Source of the DNA: Sycobia sp. Sy_11
Lineage: Eukaryota; Arthropoda; Insecta; Hymenoptera; Epichrysomallidae
Direction: 5' to 3'
DNA length: 64,000 nucleotides
Assembly: GCA_018907035.1 (NCBI GenBank)
Contig: JACCIC010000200.1
Location: 960,287-1,024,286 of the forward strand
Part shown: one piece after another, positions 10,068-20,727 of the stretch
Layout of the letters: the number at the start of each line of letters is the position of its first letter
Numbering within the stretch: position 1 is the first letter of the stretch
Translations under genes and position numbers: made by a program
Notes under the pieces: model-generated
Told to the model about the DNA's origin: nothing
Database searches by the model: none
What the model saw: only the letters and a program-made list of their open reading frames with translations

Positions 10068-11357
10068 TTAGGAGTGTGAATAAGTCTTTCCCGTTTTTTG
10101 TAAGAGATGGCGCCACCAATACTGTGCGAGTATTCAATGGTTACATATGTCATAATCAAAGCTTATTCATATGTCAACAATTCCATACTAACACATTAGT
10201 TAAAATTTTTTCGCATCATAAATTTTTGATATCGTGAAAATGTCGAAATTTGAGCCGAGTCGACGTCATTTGCGGGAAGTTTCACTTTATTGGTTCAATT
10301 TGAAGAAATCTGCTGCCGAGACGCATCGATTGCTTCAGGAGGCTTATGGAGAAGGTTGTGTCGATGATTCAAGTGTTCGCGGATGGTTTCGACGCTTCAA
10401 AAGCGGTGATTTCGACGTGGAAGACAAGGAGCGTTCCGGGCGGCCGCAAATCTTTGAAGATCGAGAATTGGCGACTTTGCTTGATGAAGATTCTTGTCAA
10501 ACGCAAGAAGAACTTGCTGAAGCATTGGGAGTTGACCGAATAACCATTTCCAAGCGTTTGAAAGCCATGGGAATGATCCAAAAGCAAGGAAATTGGCTGC
10601 CGTACGAACTGAAGCTGAGAGACGTCGAACGGCGTTTTTTCACTTGCGAACAGCTGCTTCAGCGACATAAAAGAAAGGGTTTTCTGCATCGTATCCTGAC
10701 TGGCGATGAAAAGTGGATACGTTACGATAATCCGAAGCGAAGAAAATCATGGAGACTACCCGGCCATGCATCATCATCGACGGCCAAGCCAAATATTCAT
10801 GGCGCCAAGCTCATGCTCTGTATATGGTGGGACCAGCTAGGTGTGGTTTACTATGAGCTTCTGAAACCGAATGAAAGAATCACAGGCGAGGTCTATCGAC
10901 GACAATTGATGCGTTTGAGCCGCGCACTGCGAGAAAAACGGCCACAATACTCCGACAGGCACGACAAAGTTATTTTGCAACATGACAATGCTCGCCCACA
11001 TGTTGCACCGCCGGTGAAAACATACTTAGAAACGCTCAAATGGGAAGTCCTACCCCACCCGCCGTATAGTCTAGACGTTGCTCCGTCTGATTACCATCTC
11101 TTCAGATCGATGACGCATGGCCTGGCTGACCAGCACTTCCATTCCTACGAGGAAGCCAAAAAATGGGTGGATGACTGGATAGAGGCCAAACCGGTCGAAT
11201 TTTTTCGCAACGGGATTCGTATGTTGCCAGAAAGATGGGAAAAAGTTGTAGCTAGCGATGGCCAATACTTTCAATAATTCATTTGTAACCATTTTTTCAC
11301 AATAAAGGCTCAAAATTTGAAAAAAAAAAAACGGGAAAGACTTATTCACATACCTGA
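10068..11357 (+). mobile_element. Mariner element, young copy 1
   Basis: The ends are TTAGGAGTGTGAATAAGTC on the left and its near-complement ending CACATACCTGA on the right, with TA at 10066-10067 and 11358-11359. Length is 1290 bp with one transposase gene. The copies at 30921 and 57407 belong to the same family and are nearly identical. Confidence 0.95.
10240..11277 (+). CDS. Mariner transposase (DD34D), intact frame
   Basis: A 345-residue transposase that cuts mariner DNA out of one site and joins it into a TA. I start at the ATG at 10240 (MSKFEPSRRH), because a longer reading needs a GTG two codons earlier. Counting from that GTG, the N-terminal half has paired helix-turn-helix regions (residues 5-112). 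A WLPYEL linker follows at 121-126, where mariners usually have WVPHEL. The catalytic Asps are D158 (TGDEKW), D251 (QHDNARPH) and D286 (APSD), with 34 residues between the last two. Two substitutions hit conserved motifs: V122L in the linker and P280L in YSPD. They may weaken activity. Compared with the copy at 57487 I count seven differences in 347 residues. Confidence 0.93.
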   Translation: MSKFEPSRRHLREVSLYWFNLKKSAAETHRLLQEAYGEGCVDDSSVRGWFRRFKSGDFDVEDKERSGRPQIFEDRELATLLDEDSCQTQEELAEALGVDRITISKRLKAMGMIQKQGNWLPYELKLRDVERRFFTCEQLLQRHKRKGFLHRILTGDEKWIRYDNPKRRKSWRLPGHASSSTAKPNIHGAKLMLCIWWDQLGVVYYELLKPNERITGEVYRRQLMRLSRALREKRPQYSDRHDKVILQHDNARPHVAPPVKTYLETLKWEVLPHPPYSLDVAPSDYHLFRSMTHGLADQHFHSYEEAKKWVDDWIEAKPVEFFRNGIRMLPERWEKVVASDGQYFQ

Positions 11358-11765
11358 TATATTAATCCATAATTGACAATGAAATATTTAGGGAAAGGTT
11401 TTTTTAACATAAATATTATTGATTATCTTTTTTTTATAGAACAAATAATTTTTGATAATTAAAGAATGTTAGGAATCTATTTATTCATTACAATATAATT
11501 ATTTATTCAAGATTAAGTTTTAAGATTGCCTTAATTTTGAATTTATAAATATAATATGTATATGTCTGGGAAAGGATCCTGAATTCTCCAGAACTTAGTG
11601 AGATTTTTGCAGATGTTTTTGTATGTGACTAATTCTGTGTAAGACATTTTAGAGCTGCGTTGATCCTTTTTACGGAGCGATGTAATAATTTATCTCTCGA
11701 GTAGATTGCTATTTTTTACTAAAACTTTGTGTTTTTTATATCTTGTCGACATTCACAACTCTTTT
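11358..11765. other. No feature seen
   Basis: AT-rich sequence between two mariners. I found no repeats or coding potential I can support. Confidence 0.5.
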
Positions 11766-12600
11766 CTATATTAGTAGAGAAATTGATTTGCTCCTATATA
11801 ATTTAAATATACTTCTTATTAGTGGATGCCGAATTCGGATGGTACCTTTCATTTCGTCTTTATCGAGAAATACTGCTTGTAAAAAAAAATAAACAGAACA
11901 AATATATATATGTTTATAAAATGTACAAATTATACAAAATATTTTTTGATATGTGTAATATTTCCCGAAAAAAATTACAAAGCCAGTACGGTAATCAAAG
12001 AAGACAAGGAATAAAACCTTGATATTTGATCGAACTTGGCGTGCTTTGATTGGTTTTGGTTCTTCGGAACTATTCTGGGACGACTGGGCTTTACTTTTGA
12101 CGTTATAACAATATACTCTCGATTCATCACCAGTTATAATCTTTTTGAGGAAATCAGCATCATTATTGACTTCAATCAAAAACTCCTGAACTATGGTTAT
12201 ACGACGATTCTGTTCAACAAAATTAAGCAGTTTTAGAACGAATTTCGCTGACACATGTCTCATGCCCAAAACATCTGAAAAAGTAGCGTGGCATGAGCCA
12301 GCCCATATGCCATCTTCAGCAATTTCTGTGATAGTGATTCCACGATTTTTGACCCAATATCTTTCACTGTTTGAACGTTTTCATCTGTTGTTTATGCGCT
12401 CGGATGTCCAGGGCGAGGTTCGTCTTCGACATCCTCACGGCCTTCTTGGAACAGCTTAACCACTTATACATATTCTTGTTAAAAAGTTTTAGAGTACGGA
12501 ATTCCATTTTTAATAGAAAATTAAATACAAACTGTTTGCTACATTTTTTAGTAAAAGAATCCGTGAATATATGCCGGGTATACCTATACCAACACAAAAT
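11766..12600 (-). pseudogene. Mariner transposase relic (second lineage)
   Basis: Reading from about 12600 leftwards, there is a fragment of the DNA-binding domain near 12400-12470 and then a continuous frame 12269-11766. That frame contains GMRHVSAKFV, FLKKIITGDESRVY with the first catalytic Asp, and KAQSSQNSSEEPKP. The segment from SNIKVLFLVFFDYRTG onward is recognisable. The frame then runs into (AT)-rich sequence near 11900, so the part with the second and third Asp is gone. No TIRs were found. The motifs match the mariner type seen at 29437-29685 (VAANFVPKF, VITGDETW, KAQSSQW) and not the young family. Confidence 0.78.
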
Positions 12601-12789
12601 AAAAAAAAATTGATAACCGAACAGACGTATCCCTCGATATTTTGAAAGTCGCCTTATTATTTAGCATACAGCTTGTATGTGTAAGTAGATGAGCTAAGAG
12701 AATTCTGAATCACTTCCGGTGAGAGAGAACTACATACTTTTATCTTCCTCATAGATGAAGATTACTTAAGATTACCTTGATGTATACTG

Positions 12790-13230
12790 GTATAGCCCGA
12801 ATGAGTTAGTAAATCGACTAAGGGTATTACTGCCTGAAATATCTGCCGGAAATCAGAGTTACACAAATAACATATACTCTGTTATCGAAAAGCTGCATCA
12901 GGTAGTGTTATATATTAACCTAAAAGCATAATACTCCAATCAGTTTAACAATGAATGTCGATATATTCAGACGTTAGCTAAAAAAACTGAAGGCAGTCAA
13001 GGTCCACTTGGCGTTGGATTTAAATTTACATATGATAGTTAATATGATATGAAAAATAAATAACTGTTTAATCTCTCGCCACCAGTTAAATTAAATGATA
13101 CCATTGATTTAGATAAATTGAGAACATATATGCAAGAGGAAACTTCAAGCTTATTAAAACTTTTAAGCGACACAAATGAAAAAAATCGACGTTTTACCAA
13201 CAATACCACCATATTGGTTATAAGATAAAA
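12790..13230 (+). pseudogene. Polinton/Maverick-associated protein relic
   Basis: One reading frame, interrupted by stop codons, contains WYSPNELVNRLRVLLPE, then AGNQSYTNNIYSVIEKL, then GPLGVGFKFT, then LFNLSPPVKLNDTIDLDKL and an acidic coiled tail. I associate the SP-ELV-RL-LL and GVGFK-T blocks with proteins encoded beside Polinton-type integrases in insects, and the 'ND.IDLD.L' block with fibre-like or joining domains. The assignment is from memory of family appearance, not from a search. It ends in a stop at about 13228. The next recognisable block is the integrase, in the same orientation. Confidence 0.5.
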
Positions 13231-13299
13231 CAAGTTTCAGAGTTAGCAGTAAAAACAGACTATGAAGTATTCAAAGAAAGAAAAAATGGAAATAGTGAG

Positions 13300-14110
13300 A
13301 GACATTGATAAACCTGCTCGTTGAAATTATAATCGACGACAACTTGAACTACGTGATATAGGTGATACATGGCAAGCAGATCTCGCTGAAATACAACTTT
13401 ATGCTAGAGAAAATAAAGGATGCAAGGACATGATTATAGTCATAGATACCTTATCTAAATTTGTAGGGGCTGAACCCTTGAAGCGAAAAACTGGTAGAGA
13501 TGTGACAACAGCTTTTAATATTATTCTTAAGCAGGGACGTGTACCAAAGATAGTGGTAAAGAATTTTACGATATAGATTTTCAAGAACTAATGCTAAAAA
13601 TTACATTAATTTATACTCAGCATATAATCTAAAAGCATTTATATGCGAGCGTTTCAATTGTACTTTGAAAGAAAAAATGTGGATAGTTTAGTCTTTACGG
13701 AAATTCTATGTAAATTGATATTTTATCGAATTTAATTACTGCTTATAACGCAAGAAAACATAGAACTATCGGTGGTGAACCGAAAGATGTTACAGCAGCA
13801 AATAAATTACAAATTTTGAGAACATTACTTGTAAGTTTACGAGTAAGTAAACTGAAGCAGAGTTTTGAAAAAGGATGTACACCTAACTGGTCTACAGAAA
13901 TATATACTATCAACACCATCAACAAAGTTGCAGCAACAAATCCGACAACTTACCATTTAAAAGATTATAAAAATCAACTCATCGTTGGATGTTTCTATGA
14001 ACAAAAGCTTCTAGGAACCAAGTATCTAGATGTTTAACTTCTTAAAAAAGTTCTTAAACGTGAAAGAAATAGTTTTCATCAAGTGGCTTTGATTTGATAG
14101 CTCTCAATAG
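13300..14110 (+). pseudogene. Polinton/Maverick retrovirus-like integrase relic
   Basis: The catalytic core is readable from about 13310: TWQADLAEIQLY with the first catalytic Asp, MIIVIDTLSKFVGAEPLK, and VTTAFNIILKQGRVPK. The part after VPK, where the second Asp should be, is degraded (NFTI then stop). The frame 13816-14034 carries the downstream region with FEKGCTPNWSTEIYTI, NPTTYHLKDY and a FYEQKL block. Past 14037 a decayed chromodomain-like tail follows, with VLKRERNSF and KWL-stop-FDSS. These features fit the integrase used by Polinton/Maverick elements. There are several stops and frameshifts. No TIRs, DNA polymerase B or capsid genes are present, so this is a fragment. Confidence 0.68.
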
Positions 14111-15064
14111 CTGGACAAATAAAGGGAATTTATAACTTAAGTAACAAGAAATTATAAAACGATTATACTTTTAACATTTAAATTTATTTTGTACAATTTT
14201 GGAAACGAGGATTAATAAATAAGTATAACTCGATTTAAATAAAATGTTATTTTATTATTTCATCTTACACATACATTTTACATATTATGCTGTAATAAAT
14301 TAAAAGTTATCTTCACCAGAAGATTTTAGAAATAATTTCAATTTATTTGCATATTCGCACATATTGTTGAAACATCTTTCATCTTTCATTAAAGCCTTTG
14401 AAATTGAATGGAAAAATGGTGGTCTAATAAGTTAAGATTCTACAGTGTCATTTTTTATTTTGTTTGAATTATACGAAATTAATAATTGTGCTTTTCAAAA
14501 ATATTTCTTTAAATCAAATAAATATTATTCAAATGAATAAGAATCAAATTTCTTAAAAGAAATGTTAGTTTTCTTTCATCAAAAGAATATTTACTGTATT
14601 TAAATACATAAATTACTAGATTACTAAAATTTAAATACATAAACTATATATTTTGAATAAATGGTTAATTGAGGGTATATGAATAAACCCGTTATAAAAT
14701 TAAAAAAGCATATATGTAAAGGTAGAAATTTTAAATTAAAGAAAATCTCTAGAGAAACTAAATGTAACATAATCCATCAATTTATTTATTAATTGAAAAT
14801 TATAAAAATTAATTAGATGTTTTTTATACATGTTATTAATACTATTATATTGTAGTATACATTCTTAAAAATCCGGCAACAAGTGTTCTTTTTCTGAACT
14901 TCCTAATTAGGTAACTTCTATCTTTCAAATATTTAGAACTAAAAATGTATATTTGATATTTTAGTTGTAATGTTTGATAGTTTAATTGCAATAACTATAT
15001 ATTAATATATTTTGAATGAATAACTTTGTTTTGTCTTCTTCCTTCTGATTTAAAATATTGATGG

Positions 15065-15122
<58 letters not shown>

Positions 15123-15347
15123 TAGTTATACGAATGTTTCAATAAATATCGTGTTACTTTGCCTTACATAAAATTGTGTGTCCAGCTGTTTCGTTACCTG
15201 TCCCTACAATCCCGTATTCGCTGTCTAGCAGTTGCCGGAGCTGGTTTGTGTGTTGGAGATTACTCATGCACATGCACACATGCACGCACACATACGTATT
15301 GGGCAAGCTAAGTTAGTAACCCGAAAACACGGTTAAAATTTATACAT

Positions 15348-15379
<32 letters not shown>

Positions 15380-15415
15380 CATAACATATCATGTCATATC
15401 ATATCATATCATACT
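14111..15415. other. AT-rich region with microsatellites; no gene seen
   Basis: Contains a long (TA)n run at 15067-15120, a CA/TG-rich part near 15260-15300 and a short (TA)n at 15354-15379. A repeated ATC-ATA tract (TCATATCATATC) precedes the Helitron start. Nothing coding is recognisable. Confidence 0.6.
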
Positions 15416-15838
15416 TCATACTAATTTATAAAGAAAAAGCGTGTTTTTATTTGTACACGATAACCGAAAAAACTACTGAACCGATTGTTCTGAAATTTGA
15501 CATATAGGTTCCATATTATCTTGGGAAGGACATAGGCCATGTTTTTTTATTGCAAATCATTTTACTTTCATCAATAAATTAAGTTAATAGTTTTAACAAT
15601 CAGTTTCATCAGCGGCCACTACGTAGCATCTTGAATCACGAACATCAACTCAAAATAGTCTGCTTAAAGTATTCATACTAGACCAGCTTAAACGAATGTT
15701 CATATCCAACTTTAGGATTCGTATCCTAAAGGAGGTGTCACATTTGTCGGTATTACTTTTTTGTTCTCCAGGTTAATCTGACGCTACACCTTATGGATAT
15801 CTTTTGATTTTTGTAAATTTTATTTTCTTTTACGTCGG

Positions 15839-15873
<35 letters not shown>

Positions 15874-16027
15874 TTCTTTCTCCTTCTCTTATAAAATGGT
15901 TCTGCATGCCAAATCATACTGAATATAGTTTATGACGACAAATTATATTTTTATTTTTATACATTCTATTAACTTCAGAATTGTGAGCAGAAACTATATA
16001 TATTGAAAAAACGATAATATAATAGAC

Positions 16028-16073
<46 letters not shown>

Positions 16074-17199
16074 ATATATATTGTATGTACATTATATTGT
16101 ACATATTATATATACAAATTTTAAATACGGTTTCTACTGATAAATATTGTATTGGCGTGTACGGGCGGTTGATTACGATATCCCGTTGCCTCAAGACGAT
16201 TTCTATACGCAGTTGTGTGTTCAGATGATAGAATGCAATATCCAGGGGTCTCTGGGCGATTTCTACGGGGAATATTGTATTTAGTTAATAGAAAACGAGA
16301 CCCAGGTATGAGGAAATCAGCTACTATGGGAAGATTCGTGTCGGGACGGTCAAATACGATATCTAGATATTTCCGAACGACTTCTACGGGGAGTATTGTG
16401 TTTAGGCATTAGGAAGCGATGTTAACTTTCTAGGGACGACTTCTACTGGGACTATCGTGTTTAGTTCGTAAGAAACAATGTTTCGGTATGTCAGGACAAC
16501 TAGTGCAGGGAATTTCCTGTTTGGATCATAGAATGCAATTTCCAGGTGTTATGAGACGACTTTTCAGGGAGGTTCATATTCGAACGGTAGAAGATGATGT
16601 CCAGGTATGACGAGACGATTTCTACGGGAGTATCATGTTCAGTTGGTAGAAAACGATGTTCAGGTATGTCGGGACAACTTCTACGGGGAGTTTCGTGTTC
16701 GGATAATGGAATGCGATTTCCAGGTGTTTTTGAAGGATTTCTACAAGGAATTTCGTATATAGTTGGTGGGAAACAAAATCCAGGTATGTCAGTACGATTT
16801 TTATGAAGGAATTCGAATTCTATCATTCGAACACTCCCGGTATGAGTCGTCCCGGGATACCTGGACATTGTATTCTACCTCCCCAACACAAAACTCTCTA
16901 TAGCAGTCGTCCCGAGATATTTCCTATAGACCGAACATGATACTCTCCGAAAATGTCGTTTCGAGACACTTGTACATCTTTTCCTACCGCTTGAACTCGA
17001 AAGTACAATTTTCTCCATCGAAATCATATTTAACACACACACAGCTTTTTATACAAACGCGACGATAGGTAAATTACGGTCAATTAATTATAGAGATATA
17101 GATTTATATATATAGAGTACTTTTTACTTAGACATTATTGAATTGTTTATAAAATCGGGTAAATTATTATCTCAGGCGAAGCTGAGATGGGCGATGCTA

Positions 17200-17200
<1 letters not shown>
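15416..17200 (+). mobile_element. Non-autonomous Helitron-like element
   Basis: The 5' end TCATACTAATTTATAAAG, followed by AACTACTGAACCGATTGTTC, has the form of insect Helitron 5' ends. The exact TC could instead be at 15409. The 3' end has a short hairpin (CTCAG-GCGAAG-CTGAG at 17171-17186) and then GCGATGCTAG, followed by T. There are no terminal inverted repeats and no target duplication, as expected. No Rep/helicase frame exists in the 1.8 kb. The interior is taken up by a 60-bp minisatellite and by (TA)n and (CT)n runs. Confidence 0.68.
16180..17010 (+). repeat. 60-bp minisatellite with an inverted arm
   Basis: About eleven imperfect direct copies have the TTCTACGGGGAGTATTGTGT block at nearly exact 60-bp spacing (16201, 16261, 16321, 16382, 16441, then on to about 16800). 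From about 16812 to 17010 the same unit appears in reverse complement (GTCGTCCCGGGATACCTGG at 16846, GTCGTCCCGAGATA at 16906, and a third near 16964). So the array changes direction around 16810. The open frames within it on both strands are by-products. Confidence 0.85.
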
Positions 17201-17202
<2 letters not shown>

Positions 17203-17256
<54 letters not shown>

Positions 17257-17273
17257 TACAGAGAAAGAGACAT

Positions 17274-17327
<54 letters not shown>
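17203..17327. repeat. (TA)n followed by (GA)n microsatellites
   Basis: A TA run at 17203-17251 begins immediately after the Helitron CTAG terminus. A pure GA run follows at 17278-17327. Another (TA)n lies at 17491-17545 and touches the left end of the next mariner. Confidence 0.95.
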
Positions 17328-17329
<2 letters not shown>

Positions 17330-17487
17330 TTAGGAAAGAAAATCCAAGGGAATTAACAGAGATTATCCGATATTGATGAGTGGTGCACACGCGTACATTT
17401 ACTCGATACCATCATGCCTCTCTCACACTCTTTCTGATCTGTCCATCTGTACGCATATTGTTCGAGGTCTAGCAGCGAATTTTCCTG

Positions 17488-17545
<58 letters not shown>

Positions 17546-17546
<1 letters not shown>

Positions 17547-18805
17547 CGACGGCGGATTGACAACTTTCTGGTCTGACCAAGAAAAACAACGTTTTGAAGA
17601 AATTTTTTTTTTATTTCTCAACATAATCTCCTTCAAGGCTGATACAGTTCTTATAGTGACGTTCTAGTCTAGTAACACCATCTCTATAGACTGATTTGTC
17701 AAGCTCCTCAAAATACCCATTTACAGCTTCGATTACTTCTTCATTGTCCCAAATCTCTTACCGCCAAGCCATTTTTGAGGTCTGGAGAGTAAGGAGGGTG
17801 AGGCATCAATTTAAACTTCAGATTGTTGATTTTAGCCATCGCAACGATTGACGTGTGCGTTGGTGCGTTATCGTGATGAAACAAGATTTTTTTCTGCGCC
17901 AGATGAGGTCGGTTAATTTTTACTTCGTGGCTCAAACGTTGCAATAAGTCTGCGTAGTTTTGACCAGTGATAATTTTACCCTTTTCAAGGTAATCAATAT
18001 ATATAATACCTCTTGCATTCCAAAACACAGTAGCCATAACCTTGTTCGCTGAAAAAATTGTTTTTGCCTTCTTTGGAATTGGTCCCCCTGGTCCAACCCA
18101 CTGTTTAGACTATTGTTTGGATTCAGGAGTGTTGTGGTCGATCCAAGTTTCGTTATCGGTTACGAATCGATGCCAAAATTCGCTTGGATTACGCTTAATC
18201 AACGCCAAATTGGAGGTAGAAATGTTCTTTCGAATCAATTTTTGGTCGACTTTTAACAAACGCGGCACCCATTTTGCACAGAGCTTTTCCATATACAAAT
18301 GTTGGTGCAAAACATTTTTTACACGTTCATATCACATCTTACAGGTCTCAGCTATCTCAAGCACTTTTAATCTGCGATCTTTCAGTAATATTTGATGAAT
18401 TTTTTCGATCATATCTGGAGTTTTGACCTCAATGGGGCGTCCTGAGCGAGGTTCATCAAAGGTGCTCACACGACCCTTTTTAAACTCGGAAACCCACTGC
18501 TAAACGATTGAATAAGATGGGAAGTATGTCCCCAGTGTTAAGTCCATGTCTTTTTTAATTTCCTTCGGCGTTAACCCCTTCAAATAAAAGTATTTGATGA
18601 CAGCTTGATTTTCCAGTTTTTCCATTTTTACGAAAAACACAGAGGCGTTTTGTTCAGCATGCTCTCAAACCTAAACTTATATGGCGATCGGACTGGAACT
18701 ATAACTACAAGCTATCTAAGGGTGGTACTATAGAACGCCACCTCAAGGTAGACCTGGTGGCACCATCTCTTGGTCAGGCCGGAAACTTATTAATCCACCC
18801 TCGTC
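17546..18805 (-). mobile_element. Mariner-type element, decayed
   Basis: The left terminus ACGACGGCGGATTGACAAC... and the complement of the right terminus (GACGAGGGTGGATTAATAAG...) form an imperfect TIR that continues through CTGACCAAGA. TA flanks both ends (17544-17545, 18806-18807). Length 1.26 kb. Confidence 0.85.
17700..18640 (-). pseudogene. Mariner transposase relic (third lineage)
   Basis: Reading leftwards from about 18625, the N-terminal helix-turn-helix part is only visible through frame breaks. The frame 18310-18110 carries AKWVPRLLKVDQK and HRFVTDNETWIDHNTPES, in which the GD of the first catalytic motif has become DN. The frame 18037-17741 carries FHHDNAPTHTS with the second catalytic Asp and PHPPYSPDLKNG, where the third Asp region is disrupted. 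A stop near 18112 and at least one frameshift are present. The family is mariner-like, with a linker of WVPRLL type. Confidence 0.8.
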
Positions 18806-20670
18806 TATATATATATTATAACCGCCCGAACGGCGGTTATATGTTAGAGCGCTCGGGTAAAACCACGAGTGTTCGCGCGAGCTTACAAAATTGTACGCGC
18901 GAGCCGAGAGGGCGCTTGGAGTGCAACTGTAGGTACGCGGCTCGAAAAGGAGAGTACTTATGTCCCCGGCGTTCGTACAGTCTGATGCACTTTCGCCCGT
19001 CCGCAACTACGTAAAACTACGGAAGTTCAAGATGAGCACGACCGTCCGCAACGACGTAAAACTACGGAGAAGGCACTGAGAGAACAGTGCGACCGTCCGC
19101 AACGACGTAAAACTACGGAAGAAGAAAAAGAAGAGGATGATATCATCGACGACCTTCCGCAAAGACGTAAAACTATAAAAACGGCAAATGAAGAGGAAGC
19201 CGGCTATGTTTCGGAGATTGCCTCATATAAAACAGGAGCACTGGAACCGTCTCGTTTAAAGGTTAGGGTACAAAAAGATTTTACCTCGCACTACCAAATA
19301 CGATCGTTTAGTCCGTTGCCATATAGACCGGGGCCAAGGTTCACCAGGCGACCACCTCCCAAAAAGCTCATACGTCTACGAGTGTACAGCCAGTAGTGTA
19401 CGTGAGCACACAAGAACACGATGACGTAAGGTTGTATCGCGGAGACCGTTGCGCATTCATGCGATCCGTCGCGACACAACAATCGGAGATACAACAAGCT
19501 CACCTGATCGCACAAGATGCTCACGGCACAAGAAAGGATAAGGTCATTGCCCCGTCAAAATATAAGAAGGCGAAAGACAATGACAATGTTGCAGAGACCC
19601 CTCAAGCGCAACTGTAGGTACGTGGTTCGAAAAGGAGAGCACTTTCGTACCCGGCGTTCGTACAGTCTGACGCGCTTTCGTCCATGCCATCTCGTTATAT
19701 TCTTTGTCGTAGGTTCCCGTCGACTGAAGTCGTGTAAAGGTTCGAGGTCGCCATATTAGCATCCGTCGTGTCGACGTGTTTTCGAAGTGAGATCTGCGAC
19801 AATTACGTGCGTATAAGCCGGAGATGCGGAAAAGACACGCAAGGCAATAGCCCTGCCGCAGCCCCGAACTGAGAGTGCGAACGGCTAAGAAAGCACGAAC
19901 TTTGCCGTCTGTGTACCGGCGCGCGCCAGCGATGCCATCATCGGTTGCTAGCCGCAGCCGAGCGCAACCGCGCAAGCGGACGAAGAGAAGCGAGAGATAG
20001 CGGCGCGGCTCGCCATGTCCTTACGCATTCGCGTAAGTGAGAGAAGAAGAGAGCGCCCAGCCGCCCTGATACGAGGCGACAGCAGCGAGTACCAACGAGC
20101 TTCAAAGCCAACGACATCGTCGTCGTCGGCGGCAAGTAGCCTTTTATATCTCTTTCGTTGTTTTTATATATATGTGCAGCTAGGCTCCTGGCCCGCCGCC
20201 GCGCCCGTGCCCCACGATTCCCGTGAGTCACGTAGCGGTTAAGTCAAAGTAGAGTATATGTCGCGTGCTTAGACTAATTTTGTATTCGATTATCATTACG
20301 TAATATCTTAGTGGAATCTATCACGTATGTATTTTGTATAATGTACCATTCCACTTCGTATCATCTTCCCCCCGTGTCCTAGTAATATAACGTCCCGTTC
20401 CGTGCCCCCCTTCCCCTGCATTTAATGTAATCGCGTATTCATGTTATCTTCATTATATCGTCGTGAAACCCGCAATTAGCGAGTAACGTAGGAACTACTA
20501 TATCGATATGAGAAAGTTTTATATAATAAAATGTATTATAATTGTTAATATCTTATACATACTACCACGTGTTTTATTCCCTTTTCCCCGTCCCCGTTAT
20601 AGCTAAGCGAACGGGCACACATCGACACACGGTAGGTCATAACCTCGAGTTACGGGGTTAAAAAAAATAT
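18806..20670 (+). mobile_element. LTR-retroelement fragment with repeat-rich frame and LTR-like 3' block
   Basis: A perfect 9-bp hairpin (18818-18840, ATAACCGCC/GGCGGTTAT) opens the block. A segment of about 75 bp at 18914-18990 recurs at 19605-19685 (AACTGTAGGTACG(C/T)GG...). Between them lies a long frame without a good start that carries the PQRRKT repeats, followed by VYSQ and, in another frame, the 73-residue frame 19396-19614. After 19690 the DNA becomes CpG-rich (19800-20240) and ends with an ATAATAAAATG signal near 20525 and a C/T-rich tail. That arrangement resembles the 38.6-41.2 kb element. No pol is present. Confidence 0.45.
18997..19215 (+). repeat. In-frame repeats encoding (R)PQRRKT
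   Basis: CCGTCCGCAACGACGTAAAA recurs at 18997, 19042, 19093 and 19153. The spacings of 45, 51 and 60 bp are all multiples of three. In the frame that stays open they encode RPQ(R/L)RKTTE units separated by acidic linkers of variable length. The same RRKT unit, also in frame, is present at 38620-38740. Confidence 0.75.
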
Positions 20671-20727
20671 ATATATATATATATAGATATACACACATAT
20701 ATTTTTCCTGGAGGTTGTTTGTAAAGG

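Noticed and set aside
16180..17010. CRISPR-like array
   Set aside because: The regular 60-bp spacing comes from whole-unit degeneration; there are no conserved repeats with unique spacers, and the host is a eukaryote.
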